In this document: positions 20,494 through 32,253 of the stretch, piece by piece
How positions within the stretch are numbered: position 1 is the first letter of the stretch
Layout of the letters: each line of letters opens with the position of its first letter
Notes under the pieces: model-generated
The model's input: only the letters and a program-made list of their open reading frames with translations
Database searches by the model: none
What the model was told of the DNA's origin: nothing
Origin: Endotrypanum monterogeii
Taxonomy: Eukaryota > Euglenozoa > Kinetoplastea > Trypanosomatida > Trypanosomatidae
Length of the DNA stretch: 64,000 nucleotides
Assembly (NCBI GenBank): GCA_000333855.2
Contig: CM007338.1
Location: 103,542-167,541, forward strand
Reading direction: 5' to 3'
Program-made: the position numbers and the translations under genes

Positions 20494-21916
20494 TGTATGT
20501 ATGTGTGTGTGTGTGCGTTTGCGTAGAATACGTAGAGGTATGTGAGGGGTGTGTGCAGGTGCGAAGGGGGGGACGAGACACACATACACGCACCCACACC
20601 CTTATGTCATTGACACAATGAAGTAGGCGCTGTTTATTCCAAATGGGAATTCGGGGGAAGGTCTTAAAAATTAAGTACGCATTGAAAAATAAGATTTTCC
20701 TTCAAAAATATTGTACCAGAGAGGGGGGAACGCAAACTTTTGACTAGGATATGACACAAACGCGTGAGGATCTGCTCAGCGGAAGAACTCAGCGAAGCGA
20801 AAAGGAGCATGAAGGGCGAGCGCCACACAAACATACGCGCGGTCACATGACTTGCTGTTCATCTGAAGCTTACCTTCAGCCTTTATGCTACGTGTGCACA
20901 AGGGGGTCTCGATTGGGCAGTGTTTACCCACACGCAAGAACACACAACAGCGTCGAAGATGGTCCCCCTGGGAGAATCCGGCCCGCCTCTATTCCACCCT
21001 TTTCCTTTGTTGATGTGGGGAAAGGGGGAAGGGTAGGGCAGCGAACACTCAAAGACGGGCGTGGGTGTAGTGCAAGAGGGTACTGAGCGCCGCGCCAGAA
21101 GGGGACGGCACTCGAAGAGGACGTCTGTGGAGAGGTGACAACGTAAAAGCACCTTGGGGGAAGAAGTTTGTGTCATGACACACGTCCCCGCTCGCGGTCT
21201 TACTAGCCGATCACTGAAATACCTACCTGCTCCCTGCGCCTCTTTTTTTTGATCAAATCGAACGCACCTGCCCCCCACCCACCCACCCTTTTCATTTCGA
21301 TAGACTCACACCGACCTGGCATCTCCGCCAAATCGTTTTTCAAGGGTCCTCCGTCTGTTATCTGAGGTCAAGACTTGTGGAAGCCCTTCGTGCCGACCCC
21401 ACCCCGACCTTGCCTAGATCACGCGTCTGATTGATCAGAAAGAGAAATGCCCCCACCATTCCTTCTCTTTTTCTTACTTCTCCCTCTCTTTTTGAGGAGG
21501 GAGCACGGAAAAGGGGCGATTGGGTATACTTCGTGTGTGTTCAATTTTGTTTGAATATTGCTTTCTGTTTGTTTTGTTGAACTCATCGAGGTGGTCTACG
21601 CGCGTGTACAGAAAGGGAAATATAAATATATATAAGAAATCGGGTAGGTGGCATCATCCCCTGCCTTCTTGTGCGAAGCCCAAACTCCTCCCAAAATGTT
21701 GAGACATATCAATTGTGTTTGCGTGTGTGCGTATCCTTTTCTCCGGGGTCGAGAAGCTGGGGGAAAAAAACTTTGGTGCAGTTTATCTGCCCCCGTACAG
21801 TCGGCGTTCAGCTTTTTTTTTTTTTGTGCGTGTCATTCATCACTGCTCATTTTTTTTTTTCTGGTCGACCACTGCACACAAAAACGTCCAACACGTCCAC
21901 AAATTAGAAAACCTAC

Positions 21917-21936
21917 AGACACACACACACACACAC
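21917..21936. repeat. (CA)n microsatellite
   Basis: Simple CA dinucleotide tract in the gene-poor region, followed by a second (CA)n stretch to about 21948. Confidence 0.9.
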
Positions 21937-22965
21937 AGACACACACGCAAACGAAAAAAAAATCGTGTGACAGAACAAACCCACGAAAAAAAAAATTTAA
22001 CAAAACAAACAACAACAAACAACAAGGGCCGTCGCTCTTTGAATAAAGAAAAAGCAAAGAGTCAGAGAAGCAGGAACCGCTACTTCGTACAATTTTGTGA
22101 CATTCCAACAACAAAAAAAAAAAAGGAAGAGGAGGAGAGGATTTTTCCGCAAAGTGTTCTGTTAAATCCCGTTGACTGTTTTTTTTTTTTTTCCATCATG
22201 TGTCCTGTCCTCTGCTCCAGTGAAACATAGGAACACCTAGAAGAATATAGAGAGCGAGAACGCTATATGAAGTGCAGAAAGGAACCGGTCTCACGAACGT
22301 CACTAACACTCAACAGAAGAACAAATTCAAAGACGCATCTTTGTGAAAATTATACTGCTTCGAGAAAACTGAATAATTGTCAAACAAGAACGTCTTCCAG
22401 AATGGTGGTGGTGGTGGTGACCTGTTCGGGGTGGGAGGGAGGAGGGGGAGGGAGGAGACGGCACATCCCTCGGCGAGAAGAGTGATTGTGTGTCAACTCC
22501 CTCGCATTCCCCTCTTTGGGCGACTACGACGTCGAAATGAGGGAGAGAAAAAAAAAAACATGAGTCACAGAAAGAATGCAGCAAAGATGTAAGGACCGGT
22601 GTGGAAATCCCCCCCCAAAAAAAAGGGGGGGACGCCAGGAGAGAAAGATCGACTGGGCACTCAACCCATAATGCACAATTTCCTGCTCAATACTGTGAAG
22701 TGGCGACTGTGGAAAGATGAGGCGGTGGATCCTAACGGCTGCGACAGGGCAGGAGGAGAAAACGGTTCTGGAAAAGAGAGTGGGGAAGTAGTCAAGGCGA
22801 TACAGAGAAGCGAACAACAGTGTTTGTAACCATCGACGAAGAAACGACAACAAAAACTAACTCCTCCCGCTGTAAATGGGAGATCATAGGAGGTACACAC
22901 ACACATATATATATATAAATACATATATGCATGCACCGGATGTGGCAGTACACCGGCGTGGGGCG

Positions 22966-22969
<4 letters not shown>

Positions 22970-23001
<32 letters not shown>
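22970..23001. repeat. (CA)n microsatellite
   Basis: Uninterrupted CA dinucleotide tract of about 32 bp in the gene-poor region. Confidence 0.9.
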
Positions 23002-23004
<3 letters not shown>

Positions 23005-24095
23005 TGAAAAACGACACACTAATATAAAATTTAAAAAATAAAGGAAAACAAAATAAGGAAAGATGGAAAGGGAAAAAGAGGAGAGGAGGCAAGAGAAGAC
23101 ACAGAGCGAGAAAAAAAACATCTAGGCGAGCAGCCCGCGCCAAAGGCAACATCAAAAACAGTACCGGAAGGTCACAATTTTTTTTTTCACACCAAATCCT
23201 CAGCAAAGCTGCCCCCTCTCCCCTCACTAACCCGCCCACACATCGACATCACCCCCCACTCATCCACAAGCAACAAAAAAAACGTGCAGGTAGACAACGT
23301 AGTCACACCTCAGAAGCCCAATGGTGCTCGCGAGCGCGCGCAGAAAACAGTGAAAGACGGAGGAGAACTAGAAACACCCGTCCTCAAGTAGGTCCAATGG
23401 GGTAAGCAGCAACAGTCTTCACATTCCCTCACGGAAACCAAAGGGAGGGAGAGGCGAATGAAAACATCCTTGAGATGCACCCCTACACACACGCCCTTGA
23501 TATTCATACAACTACATACATGTATTTCACCAGATGCTCGCAAGGCCATGTTGCGGCGAAAAGGGGGAAAAAAGAAACCGACGAGAGCAGCCGCACGCCA
23601 AGGGAAATCTCTCAGTGCCCCATCCCCCGCTCCAGGCCCTCACTCAGCCCTGCGTCATGAGAGCATACATATATATATATATATATACATATATATAATG
23701 TGTGCATGTATACATGTGACCCTCATTCTGATATAACGGAATCTTGATTCCTAGTTGAACCTCGAGCAGCGTCGCATGACACGATAAACATACGAGGAAA
23801 TAGTGAAACAATACACTCCTCTCCCATTGCCATCACACCCTCCGACCAACCGCCCACCTATCTTTCAAAATTACTTGGATTAATTTTTTTTTGTTTCCTT
23901 GCCTCATTATCCCCATCCCCTCTTAAAGACACACACTCACACACACACACACACGCACGCACGCTCATTCTTACAAAACATCAGAGCAAGCAGAAAGTCC
24001 AAAATCACGTAATAAAACTTCAACAGTGTAAGAACAAAAAGACGAAAAAGGGATCGGTCACCATCAGAAGGACATAACGCAGCACGAGCGGAAGC

Positions 24096-24097
<2 letters not shown>

Positions 24098-24131
<34 letters not shown>
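24098..24131. repeat. (GT)n microsatellite
   Basis: Uninterrupted GT dinucleotide tract of about 34 bp. Confidence 0.9.
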
Positions 24132-24136
<5 letters not shown>

Positions 24137-25653
24137 AAACACCAACAAAAAACATCATAAGAGAGGGAAGCCATAAAGACGAAACGCAATGGTGAGAGGG
24201 GGAAAAAAAAAGATAGGGGAGCACGGAATGAGGAAGGGAAAGGATAAGATGAAAAGATAAGTCAAGAAAAAAAAATGCGCCCAAAAAAAAAAAAAAGTGG
24301 AACGACAAACAATAAAGAAACAGCAAACGATATCAGGTGTGCTACTACAGATAGAAAACGAGTCAGTCACTCAGTCAGCTAGCCACCCAGCAGAGCGAAA
24401 ACTAGCCGATGATAACACATAAAATATTCCTGACGGGCACCAACAAGAGTGGAAATAGAAAAAAAAAAGATAAGAAAAAAACGACAAGGTGCCCATACAT
24501 GTACGAAGTGCAACCACGCTATGTCAGACATGCAGAAGCAGACACACACACACACACAACAAAGTGTGCATTTCGTAATAATAATAATAAACGTCGACTA
24601 TCATCGATGTATGTTTTGCTTTGGTGTAGCCCTCCCTTTCCCTCCCTCCTGTGAGACGCTCCCTTTTTGGGGTCCGTTATTTACCTTTCTTTTGTGGTGG
24701 CTCATTCGTGCTTTTGCTTTCACACACCTCAGCAGACCTTTCTCTTCTTCCCCCATCCCCCCTCTTTCTTCTTATCCTTTCGATCCCTCAGTTATGATAT
24801 CGTCCGCTTTTCTGAATAGATCTGCATGGCTACTCGCACGCATAAAAGACTCAGAACAGAGGTAAGTGGAGCGATGAAAGGAAAGCGGACTGCTGGGAGA
24901 CGTGAGAAAAACTGAAGAAAAAAAAAGGGGAGGAAGACTGTTGACCTTTACGAGTGTTTCTTTTTTTCTACCCACTCCTCCCTTCCCGCAAATGACATGA
25001 TTCGCACATACGACAAAAAGAAGCGAATAAGATGGAGACAGTGCGCATGGGCCCAGGGAACGATACGTCATCATCCAAAACGTAAACCTCAAACCAAAAA
25101 CAGAACCGAAAAAAAAAAAAACTACAGTTCATACAAAAAAAAAAAAGAATCTTCATCGAAAAGAGGTTGTGGTGGTCGAGGACAAACAGAGCTCAGAGAG
25201 ACGTGGAAAGAGTTTTTCATCCGCAAAAAAAAAATTGCACATGCCAAAAAAAAAAAAAGAAGCTGGGAAAGGGGTGTCGGCAGCGAAAAAAAAAGGGGGT
25301 GAGGATAACATGACATATATATGTATATATGTATATATACACACAAAGAAACAGCGACGTCCGTGGAAACACGTATGCATTCATATCGAGGTTTTTATTT
25401 TTAAAAAACATCAGATCGTGTAGCGTCCGAACTAGCTGCTACTGTCGAACAATGAACCCAAAATGTCGCATTTCAGGGGCGTCAGAGGTCATCAAAGCAA
25501 CTGTTGTGAGGGTGCGCTTGAGTGAACGATGTCTACATGGTCAATGATCGAGGAGCACAGCGCTGAATCCAGAGCAATTGAGAGAATACCACTTAAGTTT
25601 CTCATTGTTTTTGGTAGTGCTTATCAGTACCCACGGTAAATACAACTCACGTC

Positions 25654-25655
<2 letters not shown>

Positions 25656-25691
<36 letters not shown>
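25656..25691. repeat. (GT)n microsatellite
   Basis: GT dinucleotide tract of about 36 bp, followed by CT-rich sequence. Confidence 0.9.
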
Positions 25692-25693
<2 letters not shown>

Positions 25694-26031
25694 CTCCTCT
25701 TCAGGCGCCTGCCTGCCTGCCCACCCCCCCCCTTCCCCCACTACCCTTTTCTTTCTTTCCAATAGGAAAAATACAAAACTATATATATGTATATATATAT
25801 ATTGATTACGTGTATGGATGTGTGTGGTGGGGACCTATACATAAAAGAAAAAATCAAATCGATACGTTACACGCGCAAAGCGGGACCAAAGCCATTCGGG
25901 ACAGAGGGGGTGGGAGGGTAATTCACGGCGACTTCAACGTGCTCCTTGAAAGGCAACAACAAGGAGAGGATGGGGGAACACAGAACGAAAGCGGTGGCGA
26001 CGAGTGGTGCAGGCTGTCCTAAAGTGAACCG

Positions 26032-26066
<35 letters not shown>

Positions 26067-26206
26067 GTCAACATGCTGAGTCAGAGATGGAAGAAAAGAA
26101 AAAAACGGCTGAAAAAAAAATCATGAAAAAAAAGGAGAATCCTTGTCACACGGAAGAAATACGAGTACAAGCGTTCGTTTCTAGATATATATAGATAAAT
26201 ATATAA

Positions 26207-26239
<33 letters not shown>

Positions 26240-26777
26240 GAGTGTGTGCGAAACGTAATAGAGGGACCCGAAAGGGGCGGTGATACTCTGGCGCAGCACA
26301 CAGCCCATCCATCAGCCCTTCTCCACATACTGGAGACTGCATCACTAAGAGAGAAAAGAAGGAATCTTCTTCCAGGATAGTATTGATGCTCGTTACTGGG
26401 TGTCGAGTGCGATAAAAAAATCGAGAGAGACTGGAGGGACGCGGGCTGCCGTACGGCCTCAACCGCGCCCGCTTCCGGCACCATCACCTCCCCATCGGGT
26501 CCTTTGCCTCGGTACCTATCGATTCATCCCACGGCGAAGACAGGTGTGTCACTCGTTGCCCCACTAGCACGACACTCCTCTCTAGTTCATCCCTTGCTCT
26601 CACCTGCCAAGCGTGTGTGTGCGTGTGTGTGTGTGAGAGAGAGAGAGGTGGGGAAAGAGGGCAGAGGGGGGCTTAGGCCATCAATGTACCTCTTCAGCGT
26701 CCTGAGTCCCAGGCTGCGTACCATCTACGCCCCCACCCCCCCACCCCCACTCTCGAGCGTCGTTGCGCCTCTTCGCA

Positions 26778-27848
26778 TTACTTCGGCATGAGCTTTGCCT
26801 TCTGCTCATCCGTCATATGTTCAATCTCGCTGGGCAGGAAGCGAAACAAATCCGCTGGCAAATCCTTGTTGTTGGGAAGCTTTGTGGCTGGGTTGTGGAG
26901 ATCGTCAAAGAAAGGATGACATAGTGCTTCGTACGGCTTCATGCGCTCCTCTGGCAAGTACTGTAGCAGGCTGCTAAGAAGATCGTATGCCTCCTTCGTA
27001 ACCTTCATCGGAGGAGCATTCGCGAAGACCTCCCTCCACGAGAGACCCTTGCTAGAGGGGAGACCCAAATCTGTGCTCACTGGGTTCAACACGCACAGCA
27101 CATCGCGGGAAGGACTTCCGAGAACGCGTACGATCTCGTCCAGTTGATCCGCACTGTTCTCTCCGCGAAAGAGGGGTGCGCCGAGCATCATCTCTGCGAA
27201 GATGCATCCCACAGACCAGATATCCACAGCAGTTGTGTAGTGCTGGTTCCCGAAGATTAACTCTGGGGCGCGATAGTAGCGCGAGCAGATGTAAGCAACG
27301 TTGGGCTCAGACGGAGATAATTTTTTTGCGCTTCCAAAATCGCAGAGTTTCAGTGTGCCATCCGCCTCGTTGACAAGCACATTGTGTGGCTTGATATCAC
27401 GGTGGCACACGTTCACGGAGGGCAAGTGCAAGCACCCGATGCTGCGTATCAATTGGTAGAGGAACACTTTGATCAGAATCACCGGTGTCGCACAGCTGCG
27501 GCGAAAATAATTTCGGCAGCAGCGATGCAGTGTATCCGGCATGTACTCCATCACGACATTGAGATAGATGTCACGACGGTTGTGTTCACCGAGGGTATAA
27601 AAGTAGCTATAGAGCTGGACAATGTTGGGGTGATGCAGCACAGCGAGGTCCTGCATGATCTGCAGCTCTCGGTTTCGGAATCGTGGGTCTTGAATCACTT
27701 TCTTGATCGCCACACTTAACCCCGTCGACTTCTCTTTTCCTAGCTGCACGGTGCCAAACGTTCCCTGCCCAGCCATGCGTTCCACCTGGAACCGATCCAT
27801 CTCCTTTCTACTTCTCTCGTCCGCGGCATCGGCAGAGTTGAGAGACAT
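26778..27848 (-). CDS. GSK3: glycogen synthase kinase 3, short form
   Basis: This CMGC-group serine/threonine kinase of 356 residues is equivalent to trypanosomatid GSK-3 short, a kinase needed for cell-cycle progression and a studied drug target in Leishmania and T. brucei. All kinase landmarks are present: glycine loop GQGTFGTV (27-34), catalytic lysine in VAIKK (Lys49), HRDIKPHN (149-156, Asp151), DFG (170-172), the activation-loop tyrosine in AYICSRYYRAPE (Tyr186, equivalent to the GSK-3 regulatory phosphotyrosine), and DIWSVGCIFAEM (209-220). Nothing catalytic is missing. The start MSLNSADAADERSRKEMD matches the family N-terminus as I remember it. The gene lies between the two arms of a perfect inverted repeat. 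Confidence 0.97.
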   Translation of the reverse strand: MSLNSADAADERSRKEMDRFQVERMAGQGTFGTVQLGKEKSTGLSVAIKKVIQDPRFRNRELQIMQDLAVLHHPNIVQLYSYFYTLGEHNRRDIYLNVVMEYMPDTLHRCCRNYFRRSCATPVILIKVFLYQLIRSIGCLHLPSVNVCHRDIKPHNVLVNEADGTLKLCDFGSAKKLSPSEPNVAYICSRYYRAPELIFGNQHYTTAVDIWSVGCIFAEMMLGAPLFRGENSADQLDEIVRVLGSPSRDVLCVLNPVSTDLGLPSSKGLSWREVFANAPPMKVTKEAYDLLSSLLQYLPEERMKPYEALCHPFFDDLHNPATKLPNNKDLPADLFRFLPSEIEHMTDEQKAKLMPK

Positions 27849-29002
27849 GGCGTGTTGGGTGTGTATGTCCAACGAGGCTTTCTTCTGTTTCTTCTTGTAT
27901 TGCGGGCTGAGCCTAGCCGCAAGCTTTTCGAAGAAGGACGGCGTAGTTGCTAAATTAATAATTTGATGTGTTTGATAAATGCTGCAGGGGGCTGCAGAGG
28001 AAGTGACGCGCCTACACACACGCACACGCGGGGAGGGGCGGAGACAAAAACAAACGCACGAGCCCACCAAAAGTAGATGCGGATGATGATTTGTCGTCTA
28101 CGTTGCGCACGCACACATATACATATACAAATCGAAAACGAAAGAGGGGCACGCACGCGATCTGAAGAAAAAAAAACAAAAACGTGCCCTTTCACATGCA
28201 CACGCGACACGAAAAAAAACAGAGCTGTGAGGAAAGCTGACGAGTAACGGGGAAAAAAAAAAAGATCAAGTGAGACTGGCAGAAAAAGCAGTCACACGCG
28301 AGCACGTATATATAAATATAAATAGATATATAAATATATATATATATTTATGTATTTGTTTAAGTGAAAAGAGAGTATACGAGATGTTTTTTTTTTTTTA
28401 CCCCCAGAAAGGACCGAAAGGGGGAAAAAAAGGGGAAAGAATTGAAGAAAACAGAAGGGGCAATAATAAAGCACGACTTCACATACTCGTAGAGGTAGGG
28501 AGGGTGTCCCTTCTCCTCGTTCAGATAAGTAGGCATACTCAAACGAAGAGGCCCTTGGGCCTCGCTGAGGACCTTCGTGGAGGCACGATCCGCGTGGACA
28601 GCGGAAGGGCCAAGAACCGTGTGTCTGTCCTGCATCTGAAGAAATCCGGCAACGGAAGTCGGGAACAACAGGAAATACGTGCGTGAAGCGACGCGAAATT
28701 CGCCACACGCACGCCAACATAGCCTCCGATTACGTAGTACTACGCCTAGAATGCAATCAATTGTTTGCAACTCTATGTATATATACATATTCTTTGTATG
28801 TGTGGGGAATGAAAAAAAAAAAGAGGTCGCACGCACTCATGACTTCGCTGGGCGGCGTTGCACTGCACTCTTTTCTTCTCCAAACTTATCGCGCAACCAC
28901 TTGCCCTACAGCAAAACCATGAGGAGTTCAGCCGAATAGACACCAGGCAAACACGACTCGAACGACCGACCGAAAAACAAACACACACACACACACACAT
29001 AC

Positions 29003-29202
29003 TTTTTTTTTCTTCTATCAGCACCATCGTACACGTTGGGCAAGCGCTCCCCGTTGTCGCAGACCTGTTCGATGCAGCGCCATTGCTGGCCGCACCAGTG
29101 GTCACTTGCGGCGATGTATCACTCTGACTGGGTTGCTCGCTGTATAGTCACCTTTTCTACCACTCGAGGGGCGACTCGGTGCATTAGGGGAGAAGAGGAG
29201 CC
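29003..29202 (-). repeat. 200-bp inverted repeat, copy 2
   Basis: This is the exact reverse complement of 20294-20493, lying 8.5 kb away. In the orientation of copy 1 it also ends in a poly-A run and then runs into a TG/CA microsatellite. Flanks outside the 200 bp differ between the copies, so the duplication is sharply bounded. Confidence 0.95.
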
Positions 29203-29253
29203 GCTTTGTTCCGCAGAAGAAAATGACACACGAATTTACTTACAAAACACCCA

Positions 29254-29256
<3 letters not shown>

Positions 29257-29290
<34 letters not shown>
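29257..29290. repeat. (TA)n microsatellite
   Basis: Simple TA dinucleotide tract of about 34 bp, 55 bp from the inverted-repeat copy. Confidence 0.9.
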
Positions 29291-29292
<2 letters not shown>

Positions 29293-30135
29293 GCTCCCTT
29301 CTCCCGCCCCCCTCCGCCTCGTCCTCCTCCCTTGGATATCTATGCCTCTGCTGATCCCTTCATACCCGGAGAGGACAGCTACGGCAGCGAGCACGAAGAG
29401 AACATCGGTACTTAGCGGGTGCGCTCCCAAGTCGGGAGGTGATTACATACGCGCACACATACACACATGTATATATGTATGTGTACGAAGAGAGACACAA
29501 AAATCAAATGTGCAAAAACATAGGCGAAGAGAGCAGGAAGTGGCAGACACAGAAAGGGAGAGGGTAGGGCAGACAAGAGCAGTGACTCCCTAAGCTCTGA
29601 GAAAGGCGAAAAGAAACATACTTATATATGCAAGAGAAAAAAGGGGAACACGGATGAGTAAGCCCCTTTGGGTACATATGTCTTCTGTGCACAAAGGGAG
29701 GGGAGAAGTAGGAAAGGGGGGGGGACAAAATGTGATAACAAAAATCGATGTGGAAGAACACACCGACCACAGTTCTGATGGCGCGCCATCTTCTCTTTTG
29801 TTCCCCTCCACAGTGTACTTGCAACACAGACCGCAGAACCACATCATCGACACCTGGTGTGTGTGTGTACACACAGAGTAGAGTACGAGATGTGTGCGTC
29901 CCTCATTAACTCGGTTTCCAGTGCGAGCTGAGAAGAGACTACACGTAGCAAAACGAGCGCGCCACAAGAGCGCTACATCACTGTGACCACTACTCTCACG
30001 AATACCAGAAGCACGTGTTTTTCACACATCGAGATATGCTCGTTGCTTCCAGGGATTTTCTCCCTCACCGGCCTCGTCCCAAAAGAAAAAAAAATCCTTT
30101 CTTTCGGGGCTGCTATCCGCCCTGCATCACGATGA

Positions 30136-32253
30136 TCAATCGTTGTAGGTGACACGCAGGTACAGCAGCGGCCTCGTTGCCGATCGCACATCGGCCTCTC
30201 CGGCGTCAAACGGCAGCAAAACGTCTACGCACAATTTGGGTACCTCGACTACTTTTATTTTCGCAGCAGCCCACTGACCACGCAATCGCTCGATCGGACC
30301 CGCCCATTGCAGCGCGGACGCAACACCCTGCAAGTAAGCCTTGCCCTCCTTTTCGAGTTGGCCCTTCCCCAGAGACACAGGCGACGACTCGAGCAGATCT
30401 AGCTTCTGGAGAAGCTCTGCAACAAGCTCTGCCACTCGCTTATTAGCCGTAACAACGTCTTCCGGGAGATCGATAACTGGTGTGCACGGTGGGGCGCGAG
30501 GGCGGCCGCCAGTACCGTTTTCTGCCGCCAAGAAGATACCCGTGGAGGAATGAAATGGTCGATAGACATCAATGACCAGCTCCTTATACAACTTCAAACC
30601 CATATTTATCTTCAATTTTGGGGACACGAACATGTCAAGAGCGCTGCTGCGTGCAGTGGACGGTAAACGGTGGTTGCTACTGAAAGCTCGATTAAGAATC
30701 TCCAGGAACGTCGTCGGTGCTCGCACGACTCGGACGGCCATATTGGCAGCGCCTGGGGTGTCTTCTGGTAAACATGAAGGCGACTTCGGCGCCGAAAAGG
30801 GCAGCAGCAGTGCACGCGCGAAGCGCAGCGCCCTTCTCGTCCTATCCTCCGTCGACAGGGCCGCGCCTACTGATAGGTCAGGAGTGATCACCTCTACATC
30901 GATGGTCGTGCCAAAGACGGCGAGCGATTGGAGAATAAGGTACAGTTGCTGCGGCACGTCACTCCTGCTGTTTGCAGATCGCGGTGGAGATGCGGACGGC
31001 GCATGACTCACGCCACATCCTCCCTCATGCGACCCACCGCCCTCCACAAAGCCATAACACACAGCGATACGATACAACGCCTCGACAAAGTGAAGGCATA
31101 TGGCCGTGTAGTGAGCAACAGATGGACCGTGACCGAGGGCATCGCCGAGAAGCTGCGCCAGCGGCATGAACACGTGATGGATCACGTATCCGACTTGGTC
31201 TGAGTCGTCTAGTAGTTTTAGGAACGGCGCTAGCGTGGAAATATGTAACGGCACATCCACTTTTGCCTCCACCTTCACAACGGTGCAAGGAGCACCAGTA
31301 ACAGTCATGGAAGTTCGCGACGTCGGTAACACCTGCACGTGTAGCTGAACCATGTGCAAAAAGATTTCAATCGCCGCTGAGAGATCTCCATTGGGGCTGG
31401 ATCCAGTGTTCCACGGAGCAGAGCTGCGAATGGTGTCGCGTAAAGCCTCCATGGCCTCTTCAAGGGAAGTTTGCAGAGCCTGCGTGATTTGGGCACATGC
31501 GGTCACTGCATCTGCCAGTGGCTGCCCCGTCTGACCAGCCTGAACATGCACAAATGCTGTAGCGTTCATGACGACAAGTCGATCCTCGGTATCCATCCGA
31601 TCAGCCATGCTGCGTCCTTGGAGAAAAGAAACGCACACGTGGTGATAGTGCTTGTGTGGTATCGCCCGCAGCTTCGGGGCAGCAGCAAACCCGGTTTCCT
31701 TTTTTTGACTGTAGTGCAACCTCCACGGCGGCAACTGCGACTGCTGTGCAGCACATGAAGCACAACTCTTCAAATGTTTTCGTGCCCACTGTTCGACACC
31801 ACGGACGCTACCAGGAAGGAGGAGGAGGAGACCGGTGGTGCGCACGGCCGTCGCGTTACTTGTAAATAATGCGGAGACGCGCCCTGGCCCGTAGGGAGTG
31901 AGTGCCTCTAGCGAGGCGTTCTCCAGCTTCTTGAGGAGGGAGCCCCAGAAGTTTGTCAACGGATCCTGCACGATTGCTTGTATTTTGTACAGAAGACTAT
32001 CCAAGAAGTCATGGCCGGTATTGAAAGTGACGTGCTGGGTGCCGCTGACCGTTTGAGCAGCCATATACTCACCCTTCGCCACGCGCAGCTCTGTAACGCG
32101 AGTGATGAGATCCTTAAAGGACTCCTGTTGCTCAGCTAGCAGCGCATTCAGGGCTCGGGATTTCTCCGCCAGGTCTGCCATGGTCCCGACGTGAGCAGCT
32201 CGCTCGTCCTCGATCTGCTGTTGAAGCTTTTCAATACTGGCGGTTGAGCTCAT
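30136..32253 (-). CDS. unknown 705-residue protein with N-terminal coiled coil
   Basis: The family is not recognised. The product starts with a charged heptad-like helix (about residues 5-60, including IEKLQQQIEDERAAH and LNALLAEQQESFKDLITRV) likely to form a coiled coil. A long soluble, largely helical region follows, with segments such as DFLDSLLYKIQAIVQD, a short Cys pair in KSCASCAAQQ, and a C-terminal helical part (VAELVAELLQKLDLLESS). The tail ends in a beta-like run (VPKLCVDVLLPFDAG and RPLLYLRVTYND). No signal peptide or membrane span is visible. The start at 32253 follows the loss of complexity upstream, where the frame translates CA repeats and A-runs. The length and even composition make it a secure gene of unknown role. 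Confidence 0.82.
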   Translation of the reverse strand: MSSTASIEKLQQQIEDERAAHVGTMADLAEKSRALNALLAEQQESFKDLITRVTELRVAKGEYMAAQTVSGTQHVTFNTGHDFLDSLLYKIQAIVQDPLTNFWGSLLKKLENASLEALTPYGPGRVSALFTSNATAVRTTGLLLLLPGSVRGVEQWARKHLKSCASCAAQQSQLPPWRLHYSQKKETGFAAAPKLRAIPHKHYHHVCVSFLQGRSMADRMDTEDRLVVMNATAFVHVQAGQTGQPLADAVTACAQITQALQTSLEEAMEALRDTIRSSAPWNTGSSPNGDLSAAIEIFLHMVQLHVQVLPTSRTSMTVTGAPCTVVKVEAKVDVPLHISTLAPFLKLLDDSDQVGYVIHHVFMPLAQLLGDALGHGPSVAHYTAICLHFVEALYRIAVCYGFVEGGGSHEGGCGVSHAPSASPPRSANSRSDVPQQLYLILQSLAVFGTTIDVEVITPDLSVGAALSTEDRTRRALRFARALLLPFSAPKSPSCLPEDTPGAANMAVRVVRAPTTFLEILNRAFSSNHRLPSTARSSALDMFVSPKLKINMGLKLYKELVIDVYRPFHSSTGIFLAAENGTGGRPRAPPCTPVIDLPEDVVTANKRVAELVAELLQKLDLLESSPVSLGKGQLEKEGKAYLQGVASALQWAGPIERLRGQWAAAKIKVVEVPKLCVDVLLPFDAGEADVRSATRPLLYLRVTYND

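Larger units (their letters stand above)
19556..26777. other. 7.2-kb gene-poor region
   Basis: No convincing gene is found, although both flanking genes are on the minus strand, so this is not an obvious strand switch. It contains one copy of the 200-bp inverted repeat (20294-20493), (CA)n at 21917-21936 and 22970-23001, (GT)n at 24098-24131 and 25656-25691, (TA)n at 26046-26066, and many A- and T-runs. Open frames up to 192 codons exist but are low-complexity translations. The part at 20750-21300 is the most sequence-complex, without a recognisable product. Confidence 0.5.
27849..30135. other. intergenic, 5' of GSK-3
   Basis: A clear pyrimidine tract and CAG on the sense strand at 28190-28162 could be the GSK-3 splice acceptor, giving a roughly 310-nt 5' UTR with short upstream ATGs (around 28110-28100). 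It also holds (TA)n-like sequence at 28305-28350, the second inverted-repeat copy, (TA)n at 29257-29290 and a C/T-rich block after it. No gene is recognised. Confidence 0.55.

Noticed and set aside
21715..22230. 171-codon plus-strand frame
   Set aside because: Composed of Thr-His repeats, poly-Phe and poly-Lys from CA, T and A tracts.
22661..23239. 192-codon minus-strand frame
   Set aside because: Large parts translate a CA microsatellite and pyrimidine runs (Cys/Val, Phe/Leu/Ser); no family features.
27849..28070. N-terminal extension of GSK-3 by 74 codons
   Set aside because: The family N-terminus begins at MSLNSADAAD, and the upstream frame is basic low-complexity sequence.
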